Assembly (NCBI RefSeq): GCF_000807925.1
Contig: NZ_JRVC01000033.1
Coordinates: 1-64,000, forward strand
DNA from: Novosphingobium subterraneum
GTDB lineage: Bacteria > Pseudomonadota > Alphaproteobacteria > Sphingomonadales > Sphingomonadaceae
Direction of reading: 5' to 3'
DNA length: 64,000 bases
A program made the translations under genes and the position numbers. Shown here in pieces: positions 8,370-17,325 of this stretch. Positions within the stretch are counted from its first letter, which is position 1. Each line of letters begins with the position of its first letter. Below the pieces are notes generated by a model, which did not search any database, was not told the origin of the DNA, and was given only the letters and a program-made list of their open reading frames with translations.

Positions 8370-8639
8370 ATGATCGAGTGGCGCCCCATTGAAAGCATGC
8401 CTGACAACCGAAAAGATGGCCGATACCTGCTTCTTTGGGATGCTGACGGCGCAGTGGTAGCGAGCTGGAATGCCGACGATTGGGAAAGGAGCGGCGGGTT
8501 CGACGACCCTATTGACGGTATTACCCATTGGGCGGACATTAATCGTCCAGGCGATCGCGCAATGAGAAATCCAAGCCAGGACGAAATTCTCAACGGGCTG
8601 GTCGAGAAGTTCAAGATCAGGCTCAATCGGTCAATCTGA
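8370..8639 (+). CDS. Small DUF551-like phage protein
   Basis: An 89-residue protein starting MIEWRPIESMPDNRKDGRYL. The WRPIExxP...GRYLLLWDADGAVVASW pattern with a later ITHWADI is typical of DUF551-like proteins widespread in phages and prophages; their role is unknown. I start at the internal ATG (8370), where the conserved part begins, rather than at 8328. It marks the right end of the prophage remnant. Confidence 0.65.
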   Translation: MIEWRPIESMPDNRKDGRYLLLWDADGAVVASWNADDWERSGGFDDPIDGITHWADINRPGDRAMRNPSQDEILNGLVEKFKIRLNRSI

Positions 8640-8785
8640 CGGCGGTAACGATCTCTAGCCCCACCGAGGCGTACGACACGGCAAGCCGAAGGCGGCAATG
8701 CGGGATGCACTGGGGGTGGTTGTTTCGCCCACCACCCGCCAAATTGGCGGAAGCAGAAGGCGACTGATCATCCGCTGTTATTGCC

Positions 8786-9678
8786 GTGCGCGACATGCCC
8801 GAGGGCTTCGACACGGGAGCCCACGCCCTGCGACCGGTGGCCATCCAGAATGTCGGCGGCCTGCTGTTCCTCTGCCTTTCCGAAAACCCGCCGCCGATCG
8901 ACCGGGTGAAGGAGGACATTAGTTCCCCAGATCGCACTCTATCAGTTGGACAAGCTCAAGATCGCAGCCACTGAAGAGCTGGTTGACCATGCCAACTGGA
9001 AGCTGGTGATGGAAAACAACCGGGAGTGCTATCACTGCGAAAGCAATCACCCCCGAACTGCTGAAGTCACTGGATGGATCAGGCTTTGGCAAGGGCTTGC
9101 CCGAGGACAACGTCTGCGGCGTGAAGACCGACGCCGACCGGGCGGTCGAGGCACAGCGGGCCGAATGGGAAGCATTGGGCATCTATCGCGACCTGATTGA
9201 ATTTCCGGACGGCTGGTGGCATAGCGTCGCCCGCCTCGGCCTTGCTCCGGGTGCTGTTACCCAGACCCTGAGCGGCAAGCCGGCATCGCGCAAACTGATC
9301 TGGCCCCATGGCGATCAGGTGGAAACCAGCCTGTCGGTGTGGACGCAACCCAACAGCTGGCATCACTTCTGCTGCGACCATGTGGTGACGTTCAGCCTCG
9401 TCCCGCTCGCCGCCGACCGTACCCTGCTGCGCACCAGTTGGCTGGTTCACGAGGATGCCGTCGAAGGCGTGGACTATGACGTGGACAAGCTCACCGAGGT
9501 GTGGCGCGCCACCAACGCCCAGGATGGCCGTCTTGCGGAGAACAACCACGCGGGGATCAAGACCGACGGTTATCAGCCGGGCCCTTACTCGAACGAGGAG
9601 AAGCTCGTCGATGCGTTCAAGTCCTTCTACGTCGTGAAGTCCCTCGAGGCGCTTGAACCGGCCGCAACAGAGGGCTGA
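8786..9678 (+). pseudogene. Rieske oxygenase alpha subunit (GbcA-like), truncated and frameshifted
   Basis: Three frames read as the C-terminal two thirds of a ring-hydroxylating oxygenase large subunit. The first piece starts RDMPEGFDTGAHALRPV, the second holds the mononuclear-iron region LVMENNRECYHCESNHP, and the third, GLPEDNVCGVKTD, runs to the stop. One shift lies near 8925, and another in a CCCCC run near 9050 where the HPELLKSLDGSG sequence resumes. The Rieske domain with its CxH/CxxH cluster ligands is missing entirely. The active-site sequence resembles glycine-betaine/stachydrine monooxygenases. The second shift could be a sequencing error, but the missing N-terminus means it is dead regardless. 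Confidence 0.8.
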
Positions 9679-9962
9679 GGATTGCACGGGGCCATCTCGC
9701 CGGCTTGAAAGCGAAAAGCTCAACCCGGCGATGATGGCCGCAGCGCTGACACGAGCAGGCTGGAACTGGTTGGCCCGACCGGTGCGCCCCGATCCCGCAT
9801 GAGCTGCGCTCCCGGTAAAATCGGTCATGGCGCATTTCGCACACCTGGGCCGCAGTGCCGAGGGTGAAACGCCACACCCTTTTCACCCTCTATAAAGTTT
9901 ATCCGCTTGGCGAATAAGCTTTGCATACGTATGGCCCGCATGACTTGCACCGGGGGGGTCAA

Positions 9963-10256
9963 ATGGTCGTGAATTCAAATGCAGACGAGCAGCAATATTC
10001 TGTGGCGACGATGGCCATACATATCAATACTTTAAGAACACTGATCTCATGCTTGCTGCCCATGGCAGCGAAGAATGCCAATGATCCGTCACTCTGGATC
10101 GCGCAATTTGAAGCTCTGGCATTGCGAAGTGCCGATTACGCCGCATTCGAGGCCTCAGGCGCTGTCGATCCCGAGCTGATGAAGGCGGCAGTCATCAGTT
10201 CGCTGGAAGAGATTCTCGGCGCGGCCAAGCGCGCCATCATTCACGTTCAGGGCTGA
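9963..10256 (+). CDS. Hypothetical protein (97 aa)
   Basis: An intact small gene. I start at the ATG at 9963, which has GGGGGG a few bases upstream, giving MVVNSNADEQQYSVATMAIH. The product is helical and slightly acidic, ending in a predicted helix (SSLEEILGAAKRAIIHVQG). No signal peptide or known motif. It lies about 200 bp ahead of a methyltransferase gene on the same strand. Confidence 0.55.
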   Translation: MVVNSNADEQQYSVATMAIHINTLRTLISCLLPMAAKNANDPSLWIAQFEALALRSADYAAFEASGAVDPELMKAAVISSLEEILGAAKRAIIHVQG

Positions 10257-10452
10257 GGCGCCACCATACGCCCGCTGGGCTGACGAGCTTAGCCCGGATC
10301 ATGTTGCCGGCAGCAAGGGCGGACGACGCTCGTGCGTGGCTGGCCGCGGCTGCCCGCCAGCTGGCGAACAAGCATGGAGGCTGAGTGGGAACTTCCAGCC
10401 GCTGCGGTGCACTCCTGCCGCAACGATTCCATGGATCAGACATTGATTGCTG

Positions 10453-11445
10453 ATGTTTGATCCGACACCAGAAAACCCTCTGTCCGCTCCAGATCAGGCT
10501 CTCGTTGCGCTGCTGCGTGCCTTGAAGGCGCGGCGCTATGTCTTCGTCACGCCAACTCCGGCGACGCACGCGCGGATCCGTGCCCGCGAGCCGACACGCG
10601 ATGCCGCAGACCTGCGCGACGCATTGGGATGGAACATGCCGTTCGCCAAGGACCTGCTCGATCCGGAGATCCGCGACCTCCTCGACGCAGCCGGCGCGCT
10701 CGACAGGTTTCGGGACGGGCGATGGAAGTGCACCTTGCGCGTCTCCAGTCTCGGCACCGACCTGTATCTCCACTCTTCCTACCCGACCATTTCGGAAGAC
10801 GCCGTCTTCTTCGGGCCGGACAGCTATCGTTTCGCAAGCCTCGTCCAGCGCGAACTCGCACCGCTTGCCCTGGCAGATGGTTGCCACCTCGTAGACATCG
10901 GCACCGGGTCCGGGGTGGGCGCCATCACGGCCGCGCAGGTACAGCCGGGTCTCCAGTTAACCATGACCGATATCAACCCGAACGCCTTGCGTCTGGCCCG
11001 GATCAACGCCTGCGCAGCGGGCATCAGGGTTCGTTCGGTCCAGGGGGAGACCCTCGACGGCGTCCGCGGGCCCATCGACATTGCCCTGGCCAATCCTCCC
11101 TACATGATCGACCGCAAAGCGCGTGCCTATCGTGACGGCGGCGACATGCACGGAGGTCAGGTCGCTTATGACATGGCCGTTGCAACAGTGGAGCGCCTGT
11201 CGTCCGGAGGAAAGTTCATCCTCTATACCGGCAGTGCGATCCTTCGCGGGCAGGATCACCTGCGCGAAGCGCTTGGCGCGATGGCATCGGGCTACGACTG
11301 CGACTTGCGCTATCGGGAGATCGATCCGGACGTCTTCGGCGAGGAGCTAGAAACTGACGCCTATGCCGCTGTCGAGCGCATAGCGCTCATTTCAGCGGTT
11401 TTCACGCGGCATGGCCAGAAAGCCCGTACAGCCAATGCCCGATGA
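10453..11445 (+). CDS. Class I SAM-dependent methyltransferase (HemK/PrmC-like fold)
   Basis: A 330-residue protein. The second half is a Rossmann-type methyltransferase with motif I VDIGTGSGVGAITAA (residues about 152-166), an acidic loop LTMTDINPNALRLARIN, and motif IV IALANPPYMID. NPPY is the signature of N-methyltransferases acting on glutamine or adenine, as in PrmC/HemK and related rRNA enzymes. The first 100 residues are a helical domain without a clear family. The ATG at 10453 is preferred to an in-frame TTG two codons earlier. The gene overlaps the next one by 35 bases, so they are likely co-transcribed. The target is unknown. Confidence 0.8.
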   Translation: MFDPTPENPLSAPDQALVALLRALKARRYVFVTPTPATHARIRAREPTRDAADLRDALGWNMPFAKDLLDPEIRDLLDAAGALDRFRDGRWKCTLRVSSLGTDLYLHSSYPTISEDAVFFGPDSYRFASLVQRELAPLALADGCHLVDIGTGSGVGAITAAQVQPGLQLTMTDINPNALRLARINACAAGIRVRSVQGETLDGVRGPIDIALANPPYMIDRKARAYRDGGDMHGGQVAYDMAVATVERLSSGGKFILYTGSAILRGQDHLREALGAMASGYDCDLRYREIDPDVFGEELETDAYAAVERIALISAVFTRHGQKARTANAR

Positions 11446-11794
11446 AACCGAGCGCGGCGAACAGTTGCCGGGAACGATGGACCGGACCAAGCGCTTCACC
11501 CATATGCGCATTTCGAACTGGATGAGCCTCGGGCTTGAAAGCTGGACCTTGGCGGCAGAAGCGTCTGCGGTGATCGCCCTGCGCCTTGCGAGGTTCACCA
11601 CCTGGGATGCCCGCTCGCAACACGAAGCGCTGCTGATGGTTTCCGAGAAGATCGGTACTGCCCTGGAACTGCAACAACGCGCAATCACTGGGCAGCTTGG
11701 ACGGACGCCATACTCGGCCGCGAGCGCCTGCCTTGTGCACTATCGCAAGGCCGTGGTGGCCAACCGGCGGAGGTTGTCCAGGCTGCGGCACTGA
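11411..11794 (+). CDS. Phasin-like hypothetical protein
   Basis: A 127-residue protein overlapping the end of the methyltransferase gene. The central helix reads LAAEASAVIALRLARFTTWD, followed by a second helix with EALLMVSEKIGTALELQQRA. The pattern (E-x-x-x-VI-x-LR, then MVSEK) is like small phasin-type proteins of sphingomonads, which coat polyhydroxyalkanoate granules. That is a family-level guess from the pattern only. The start is uncertain; a second ATG lies 24 bases downstream. Confidence 0.5.
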   Translation: MARKPVQPMPDETERGEQLPGTMDRTKRFTHMRISNWMSLGLESWTLAAEASAVIALRLARFTTWDARSQHEALLMVSEKIGTALELQQRAITGQLGRTPYSAASACLVHYRKAVVANRRRLSRLRH

Positions 11795-11882
11795 CGGGGA
11801 CGTTGCATTGAATCCCGGCGCCGTGAAACCAGCGGCCCCCTGCGCCGTTGCGCCGTTGGACGGGATAGTGGAGTGCGCGGCT

Positions 11883-12095
11883 ATGGCTTGGTCCTATCGC
11901 ATCATCGATCACGGTCACTATTTTGCTCTTCACGCGGTGGAGGAAGGCAGCGCCGGCGAACTGCTGCAGTGTTCATCCAAGCCGATCGACTTTGCCTTCG
12001 ACGCAGCCGGCGGGCCCGACAAGGTGGTCACCGAGCTGGAAATGGCCCTGAAAGCTGCTTCGAAGGCTCCCGTGCTGCCCATGCCACAAGAGTGA
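11883..12095 (+). CDS. Small hypothetical protein (70 aa)
   Basis: Starts MAWSYRIIDHGHYFALHAVE and ends APVLPMPQE. The compact YRIIDHG-xx-FALHAV-x-E opening looks like a beta-hairpin domain; a C-terminal helix follows (DKVVTELEMALKAASKA). The longer upstream frame lacks protein-like composition, so I use the internal ATG at 11883. Function unknown; it follows the phasin-like gene by 88 bp on the same strand. Confidence 0.5.
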   Translation: MAWSYRIIDHGHYFALHAVEEGSAGELLQCSSKPIDFAFDAAGGPDKVVTELEMALKAASKAPVLPMPQE

Positions 12096-12120
12096 CGCAC
12101 CAGTCCAAAGCGAGCGGATC

Positions 12121-12270
12121 ATGCCGGGCGCTGGCTGGTTGACAGGCTATCCCAACCTGATCCGGCGCGAAGAGATCTGGGAAGCTTCATTGAGGTTCAA
12201 CGCTATAGGAACCAGCGGTTGTGAACACGTGCTGATTGAGGAGTGCCTTTCGCAAGCCAGAACACGCTAA
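12121..12270 (+). CDS. Possible small ORF (49 aa)
   Basis: MPGAGWLTGYPNLIRREEIW and onward to CLSQARTR. It follows the 70-residue gene by 25 bp on the same strand and composition is protein-like, but there is no good Shine-Dalgarno sequence and no recognised family. It may be a remnant. Confidence 0.3.
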   Translation: MPGAGWLTGYPNLIRREEIWEASLRFNAIGTSGCEHVLIEECLSQARTR

Positions 12271-12433
12271 TCTCGACGTGCAGGAAGCCGGGCAGCCTTC
12301 GACTGGGTGGCCAGCGAAAGACTCTGTCTGGCTGCTTGGAAGGGCTTTGGGCTGGTCAGATGCAAGCGATAAAGGTCGCGCGACTCTGGGATTTAACATT
12401 CCTCCAAATGGGTCCCATCTGGGTCCGAATCGC

Positions 12434-12598
12434 GCTACAGCTGGACCGCGATTTCCAGAGTGCTATATTGTCGTCGCTCGCTTGACGCTTAGGGCGTTGT
12501 TGCAGCTGGACCGCGATTTCTGAAATGCTTTGATGGCTAGCAGAGCGAAGTGAAGTGCCGGGGTCGCAGCTGGACTGCGATTTCGGAAAAGCTGTGAC
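12434..12598. CRISPR. Degenerate type II-C CRISPR array, three repeats
   Basis: Three related 36-base units lie at 12434-12469, 12499-12534 and 12563-12598, separated by spacers of 29 and 28 bases, the spacing of type II-C arrays. The middle unit is the best copy: it begins GTTGCAGCTGGACCGCGATT and ends TGCTTTGAT. All three share AGCTGGAC-x-GCGATTTC; the outer copies carry several substitutions each. Array size, repeat decay and the adjoining broken cas1 all suggest the system no longer acquires spacers. The third repeat runs into a 15-bp inverted repeat. No more repeats were found on either side. Confidence 0.75.
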
Positions 12599-12653
12599 AG
12601 ATGGGCGTCTAACCAGTTGAATTGGGATTGGGAAAAACCCCATCTGTCACAGC
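12591..12653. repeat. 15-bp inverted repeat between the array and cas1
   Basis: GCTGTGACAGATGGG (12591-12605) and CCCATCTGTCACAGC (12639-12653) are perfect inverted copies around a 33-base centre. The left arm overlaps the last eight bases of the third CRISPR repeat. It could be a small inserted element or a hairpin; no flanking duplication is clear. Confidence 0.65.
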
Positions 12654-12659
12654 GAAAAT

Positions 12660-13540
12660 GCGCTTAATCTCAATGGCGAGTGCCGACTCGCGTTCTTCGA
12701 AACGCCTCGCAAGCAATTGAGCAAGGCGTTGGATCGCCACAGACACAGGCGAAATAGTTCCGCCCAGACGCAAATCATGCCCGATCAGCCGGGAAAGCCC
12801 TTGTTTTGCTTCTGGAGTTCCGGACATGATATCTTCGTCGATCATCCGCCGACTAGCCGGTCAACCCGAGGGCGAAACAGTTCCACACGATCGTCAGCGA
12901 GCGCGAACCGTTTATCCGATTTTTTGGTGGTGCAGGCCGATTACAGGGGGCAGTCCTGCCCCGATGATCGCCCCGGGCACGCAGGATCGCACGACAGTGC
13001 AGCGATGATTCAACTGGGCAGTGGCACCGCCGGCGTTCAGATCACGGGGAAAGTCAGCGCCCATCAGAGCCGGCCAATGTTTTCGTGCCGCCTGCGCCTC
13101 AAGATTGTCGCGGTCGCCGGAGCGGACGCGCCGCACCATCAGCATGAGTGCTCTGGCTTCTGCCTGCCTCGCGCTGCCAGCGATCACGCGTGCACTGTAA
13201 TCCTGGTGACAAGGCTTTTCTGTCAAAGCTGTTTGAATAGCGGGCGAGCCGCATCCACTTTCGCCCGTATTCTCGCTGCCCGGGGATGGTGGCCGTCAAT
13301 CGGTGATATGAAGGCGACCGCCGTATCGGTGTAAGTGCAAGGCACCAGGATTGTGCAGTGTTCTGCGAGCGCCACGACAAGGCTGGTCGTCCAGGTTACG
13401 CCGTGCGCATGAACAATAACCGCTTGAATATCGTCGAGCGCCACCCGCCCCTGTTCCTGACGATCAAGACTGACAACCAGAAATCCGCGATACGCGGACA
13501 GGTGAAGATCATCCGTGGCAATATCAACAATGCGATCCAT
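12660..13540 (-). pseudogene. cas1: cas1 (type II-C), multiply frameshifted
   Basis: Cas1 would be the integrase that adds spacers. The first 105 codons are intact from MDRIVDIATDDLHLSAYRGF to RPLFKQL, then a TGA replaces what should be Trp. The sequence resumes in another frame with VRRVRSGDRDNLEAQAARKH (the conserved Cas1 core), shifts again after GLHHQ into FALADDRVELFRPRVDRLV, and once more into SPVSVAIQRLAQLLARRFEE. So there is at least one nonsense change and three shifts. The start is 48 bp after the cas9 stop, with AGG upstream. Cas2, normally next, is absent; the degenerate array follows directly. Confidence 0.85.
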
Positions 13541-13588
13541 GGCCAGCCTTTCGGGGTTGAAGGCTGGCACACCATGGATAATGACTGG

Positions 13589-16500
13589 TTAACGCGGTCC
13601 CGGATCAAAGATACGACCAAGTTCGTCGATACGGATCTGCCGAGCTCTAGCCTTCTGCAAACCGCCAGCAGAAGAATAGAAATATTTGAAGGGATCAATA
13701 TCGGGCGAAGTCGCGTCTCGCGCTTTCAAGGGTCCTGCTTCCTGATGTTCTGCAAAGGTAATCTGACCCCCACTGGAAAATTTCACGACCCGCATAATCT
13801 TGCGCGGCTGACCTTGCGGCTCGACCGCTACCAAATCGTTCTGGCGCAAACTCAAAACTCTCTTCGCCGCTGGGTGTGGGCGCTGGACAGGCTGGCCGGC
13901 CTGGTGCGCTGCAAACATGGTTATGATGCCCGAATGAGCTTTCCCGTCCCTGTCCCTCCAGCTTGATACCCATTTTCCGTCCGGCATCCGCCACACGTCA
14001 TATCGCGCGTTGGCATCGCCCTTGTAGGCTTTGAAGGCATGACCCGATGCGTCACGGATCGGGATGACCTTCAATGTTTCCCGCACTCTGACATGCCGTA
14101 TACCCTTGAACACAGGGTCTGATTTGGAGAACTGGGCCAGCGCCTCCTGGAAATCCTTACCCGATTTGCCGTCAGTGGCCTCCCGCAGTGCCCGCTGCAA
14201 AGCAGCGTCCGGGATGCGGATGGGATTGGAAAGGTCATCCGGTTTTAGGCTGAGCAGAGGCACACGGTGGACGACAATCGGCAAGCCGCTTTCGCTGGTC
14301 AGGCCGGTCAGTCCGTAGGCAGTCTCGTTGTGCAGCCGTGCGGCGGTGGCATCCTTGCCCTTTGCCGGAACGCCCTTGCGGCCATGATCGGCCTTGTGAC
14401 TGCCAACAACGCGCGCCAAAGACTCATGCAAATCTTCGCGGAATGTTTCCCAAGGTTTAGGCAGATCGATGAAAAGCCTGTCGAGATCCTGACGCTCCGC
14501 GCGGCCCGCCGCCCTCGAAATCTCGTTCAACAGACCCCGTGTCGTGACCCCGACAACGGCGGCATCAATCGCATGGTGGCGATGATCGAGGCGATTCTTG
14601 GGCGCGCCGCTATGGGGATTCTCGACATAGTTATGATCGGGCAGAAGCTCGTTCAAACCCCATAGGCGCCGCAGCATCGCGGTCATGCGACCGGGAATGA
14701 CATAAACCCCGGCAGTGTCGGGATAAAGGCTCGAAAGATAGGTCCGTGCCATCCGCGACAGATATTGCGTGTCGCTCAGCTGACGCGCAATAAAGCCGCC
14801 CTCTTGATTGAAGCGTTCGATTGCGTCCGGGGCAAAGCGCCATTGCTTTGATTTATGGAGCCGTGACACTTGCTCGGCGATGATCGCCCAGCGCTCCGTG
14901 TGTCCCCAGGCTTCCCAAGGCGTCCTGTTGCCCTTCTCCCTGTTGCAGCTGCGATGCGCGATGACCTTGTTTGCGGCGCTATCGTCGAGTGAACGGGAAT
15001 AGGGAATGATGTGTTCAATCTCGGTTTCGCCTGAGAACAGCGCCATTTGCCCGATGTGACGTCCGCAAAACGGACAGCACCGGTCGAGCGGATTGTTCGG
15101 ATTGAGGTCTTCCCACAATTTCAGGAGCGACCGGTTCGCCCCGGTATCAGGCTGTCCGCTTTCGAGTAGTTTCTTCGACCTGGCCTCAGCAGCGCGAGTG
15201 TTAGCGCCGATACGCCGGTTGTGTTCGGCCTTGTCTTTCTCGCTGAGCTTCAGTTCGCGTGCCAGTTCGACAACAATCTCATCCGGGCGGCCATGAGCCT
15301 TGATAAGGGCATTCAGCAAGCGGCGGAGCTGGTTCAGGCCGATATGGACCGTGGGATTGGTGATCTTGCCCCAGCGTATTTCGTCGTCGTCGTCCGGATC
15401 GAGCGAGCCGGGCGGAATTTCCCGTGAAAGGATTTCACCGTAGTAAGGCAGCTGCTCCAGTATCTCGCCGGTGCGGAAATCGCTGTGCGACTTTCCGAGC
15501 GCGGCTTCCACTGCCTCGTTGTATGTCAGCGGATGTCCATCTTTCGACCCCGACTTGAGTTGGGCGAGAATCAATCGGCTGGCCGTTTCGCCGAGGCGCC
15601 CATGGCCTTCTGGCAGGCGCACACGCCCAATTGCTTCCGCCTGTTCCACAGTGACACCGTGCGTGGCCATCAACCAGTCGCGCAGGCGCACCGGATCTTC
15701 CTCCTCTGTCACCGTCTCGATAATTGACCATTGAACGCCGGGATCGAAATGCGCCCAACGATCACCAAAGCACCTTTTGTCGCTGAATGAGGTGAAGATA
15801 TCATCGCCGGCAAGACCAGTGCGGTTTTCGGTAACCCTGCTGAAGCTCTCACCATCAGCGAGCTTCAGCAGTCTCGCCAGGCCTGAGAAACTCGCGGTCT
15901 TCGCCGATTTTAGTTTGCGGATGATCTTGTCGCGCTGGTCGAGCGTCAGCTTTCGAGATGGTGCTCCCGCTCTCGTGATTTCAAGCTGATTGACCTCTTC
16001 ATACAACCGCCGTTCCTGAAACAGCGGGTGGGCCTTGGGCAGGCGTGGCTCTTCGTTGAAAAAAGTGCAGCCTCCGACTTTCGGTGCCTTCAATGGTCGC
16101 TGGAAAAAGATGATGCGCCGCAAGCGGTCACGGACAACATCGGTCAACAACGCAGGATTATATGCGGCCTGCGCGTCCCAGATTGCATCGAACTCAGCTT
16201 CCAGATGGCGGCGCTCGGGGTAAAAGTCATAGCCATCTCCTTCCGCGCGCAACCGCACGCGTCTTGAATCCCTGCCAGCCAGAAACTCCCCATAGGTGCG
16301 CGCGCCTGCTTCATGCATCGCCAGATCGAGCGCCTTTGCACCGTCTGCGATCTTGCCCCCCTCCTTGTCATCCCCTGCTTTGCGCTCAGCCTTACGGTTC
16401 GATTTGAAGCCTCGCCGCTGGTTCAGATGGAAGAGCACTCGGCCAAGAAGGTGGGCATCCAACGCTCTATCCAACGCTTGCGCGCGCAGAACATAAGGGT

Positions 16501-16792
16501 CGCACCCGGTCAGGGCTTTGGATTCCTGAACGTCAGCAGGCATGAGGCCAGTGTTTATCAGGGCCTCCAGCAGAGCTGACCGACGCCGAATATAGCGATC
16601 ACGCCGCCGCCGCATTGCGCGTGCGACTCGTCGCTCAACCGCAAGAGACGCTCCTGACCTGGGATCGCGCCCGTCCGAGAAAATGCGAACGCCGATGTCG
16701 CGTATACCGATCGGCCTGCCTGATCCATCAAGATTGAAAAGGCACCAACCAATGCTGTTCGTGCCAATGTCGAGACCGAGACGCGTACCCAT
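13589..16792 (-). CDS. cas9: Cas9 endonuclease, type II-C
   Basis: A 1,067-residue compact Cas9, the crRNA:tracrRNA-guided nuclease. All catalytic parts are visible: RuvC-I LGLDIGTNSIGWCLF (residues 5-19), an arginine-rich bridge helix (RRVARAMRRRRDRYIRRR), RuvC-II IVVELARELKLSEK, the HNH domain with EIEHIIPYSRSLDDSAANKV and HRSCNREKGNRTPWEAW, and RuvC-III HRHHAIDAAVVG. The CPFCG / HRSC cysteines also suggest a zinc site in HNH, common in II-C. The start is MGTRLGLDIG (16792, AGGA upstream); a longer frame would run back into the tracrRNA promoter. No frameshift is seen, in sharp contrast to the adjacent cas1. A tracrRNA lies divergently 78 bp away, so interference from existing spacers may remain possible. 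Confidence 0.96.
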   Translation of the reverse strand: MGTRLGLDIGTNSIGWCLFNLDGSGRPIGIRDIGVRIFSDGRDPRSGASLAVERRVARAMRRRRDRYIRRRSALLEALINTGLMPADVQESKALTGCDPYVLRAQALDRALDAHLLGRVLFHLNQRRGFKSNRKAERKAGDDKEGGKIADGAKALDLAMHEAGARTYGEFLAGRDSRRVRLRAEGDGYDFYPERRHLEAEFDAIWDAQAAYNPALLTDVVRDRLRRIIFFQRPLKAPKVGGCTFFNEEPRLPKAHPLFQERRLYEEVNQLEITRAGAPSRKLTLDQRDKIIRKLKSAKTASFSGLARLLKLADGESFSRVTENRTGLAGDDIFTSFSDKRCFGDRWAHFDPGVQWSIIETVTEEEDPVRLRDWLMATHGVTVEQAEAIGRVRLPEGHGRLGETASRLILAQLKSGSKDGHPLTYNEAVEAALGKSHSDFRTGEILEQLPYYGEILSREIPPGSLDPDDDDEIRWGKITNPTVHIGLNQLRRLLNALIKAHGRPDEIVVELARELKLSEKDKAEHNRRIGANTRAAEARSKKLLESGQPDTGANRSLLKLWEDLNPNNPLDRCCPFCGRHIGQMALFSGETEIEHIIPYSRSLDDSAANKVIAHRSCNREKGNRTPWEAWGHTERWAIIAEQVSRLHKSKQWRFAPDAIERFNQEGGFIARQLSDTQYLSRMARTYLSSLYPDTAGVYVIPGRMTAMLRRLWGLNELLPDHNYVENPHSGAPKNRLDHRHHAIDAAVVGVTTRGLLNEISRAAGRAERQDLDRLFIDLPKPWETFREDLHESLARVVGSHKADHGRKGVPAKGKDATAARLHNETAYGLTGLTSESGLPIVVHRVPLLSLKPDDLSNPIRIPDAALQRALREATDGKSGKDFQEALAQFSKSDPVFKGIRHVRVRETLKVIPIRDASGHAFKAYKGDANARYDVWRMPDGKWVSSWRDRDGKAHSGIITMFAAHQAGQPVQRPHPAAKRVLSLRQNDLVAVEPQGQPRKIMRVVKFSSGGQITFAEHQEAGPLKARDATSPDIDPFKYFYSSAGGLQKARARQIRIDELGRIFDPGPR

Positions 16793-16836
16793 CGCAAATC
16801 CTGCTGTAAGCCGATATCCGATTTTGACGAGGGATA

Positions 16837-16864
16837 TTGACGACTGCAAGCGACATGGTATTTT
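16837..16864 (+). promoter_or_regulatory. Predicted tracrRNA promoter
   Basis: TTGACG (16837-16842), a 16-bp spacer and TATTTT (16859-16864) predict transcription starting near 16870, just at the anti-repeat. A second TTGACG lies at 16824. Confidence 0.55.
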
Positions 16865-16869
16865 CAAGT

Positions 16870-16946
16870 CTCAGAAATTGCAGGTCTGGTTGTTAACAAG
16901 CAACTTGATTGCACCAAATAAGGTGGGGGCTGCGGCCCCCATTTTT
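16870..16946 (+). ncRNA. tracrRNA for the type II-C Cas9
   Basis: From 16871 the sequence TCAGAAAT-TGC-A-GGTCTGGTTGT pairs with the CRISPR repeat: eight pairs, three pairs, a single A bulge, then about twelve pairs including G-U wobbles. A small GCAA/TTGC stem follows (16900-16912). A strong terminator ends it: GGGGGC-TGCG-GCCCCC (16925-16940) and ATTTTT. Anti-repeat, nexus-type stem and terminator in that order, divergent from cas9, define a II-C tracrRNA. Confidence 0.85.
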
Positions 16947-17149
16947 ACAGCGCGATTTATTTGAGTCTCGCGCTGAATTAGCTCGACCAGCGACACTCAA
17001 AGGCGCAAGTGGCGGTATCTTCCGGTCTATGTCAGGCCTATCCCCGCGAGACACACGAGATGGTGTTTGACGCCCAAGCCCAGGGCTTCGCCTTCTTCAA
17101 CCGCGTTCCGCTGAGGGGGATCCATGACACATGAAAACCCGCAGATCCG

Positions 17150-17325
17150 CGGTCTTCGGGGCAAGAAGCGTTTACGACGACGGCATCAATAGCACCGTGA
17201 CTTTTCCACCGGCCGCGACCTTCACCGCCGGCGCTCGAGTTACCGCGGCCTTCAACTCCAAGCTGAACCTCTATGGCAAGGCAGGCTAGGCCAATGCCCG
17301 CATAAAGAACGAACTCAACGGGTCC
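17150..17325 (+). pseudogene. Outer-membrane porin fragment
   Basis: About 55 codons match the middle of the outer-membrane protein encoded at 45274-45840: SVYDDGINSTV, then FTAGARVTAAFNSKLNLYGK, a stop, and ANARIKNELNG in the same frame. The full gene has VYDDGVDRAV, VGARVTAAVNPKLNLYGKVG and NARIKGELNG. Both ends are missing and a stop replaces one codon, so it is a relic of a paralogue. Confidence 0.75.

Noticed and set aside
12366..12401. Possible fourth CRISPR repeat
   Set aside because: Only GGGATTT aligns with the repeat core, and its distance to the next repeat (60 bases) does not fit the 64-65 base period.
16793..16867. 25-codon N-terminal extension of Cas9
   Set aside because: It has no RuvC-I homology, overlaps the tracrRNA promoter, and the internal ATG at 16792 has AGGA upstream and matches the family start.
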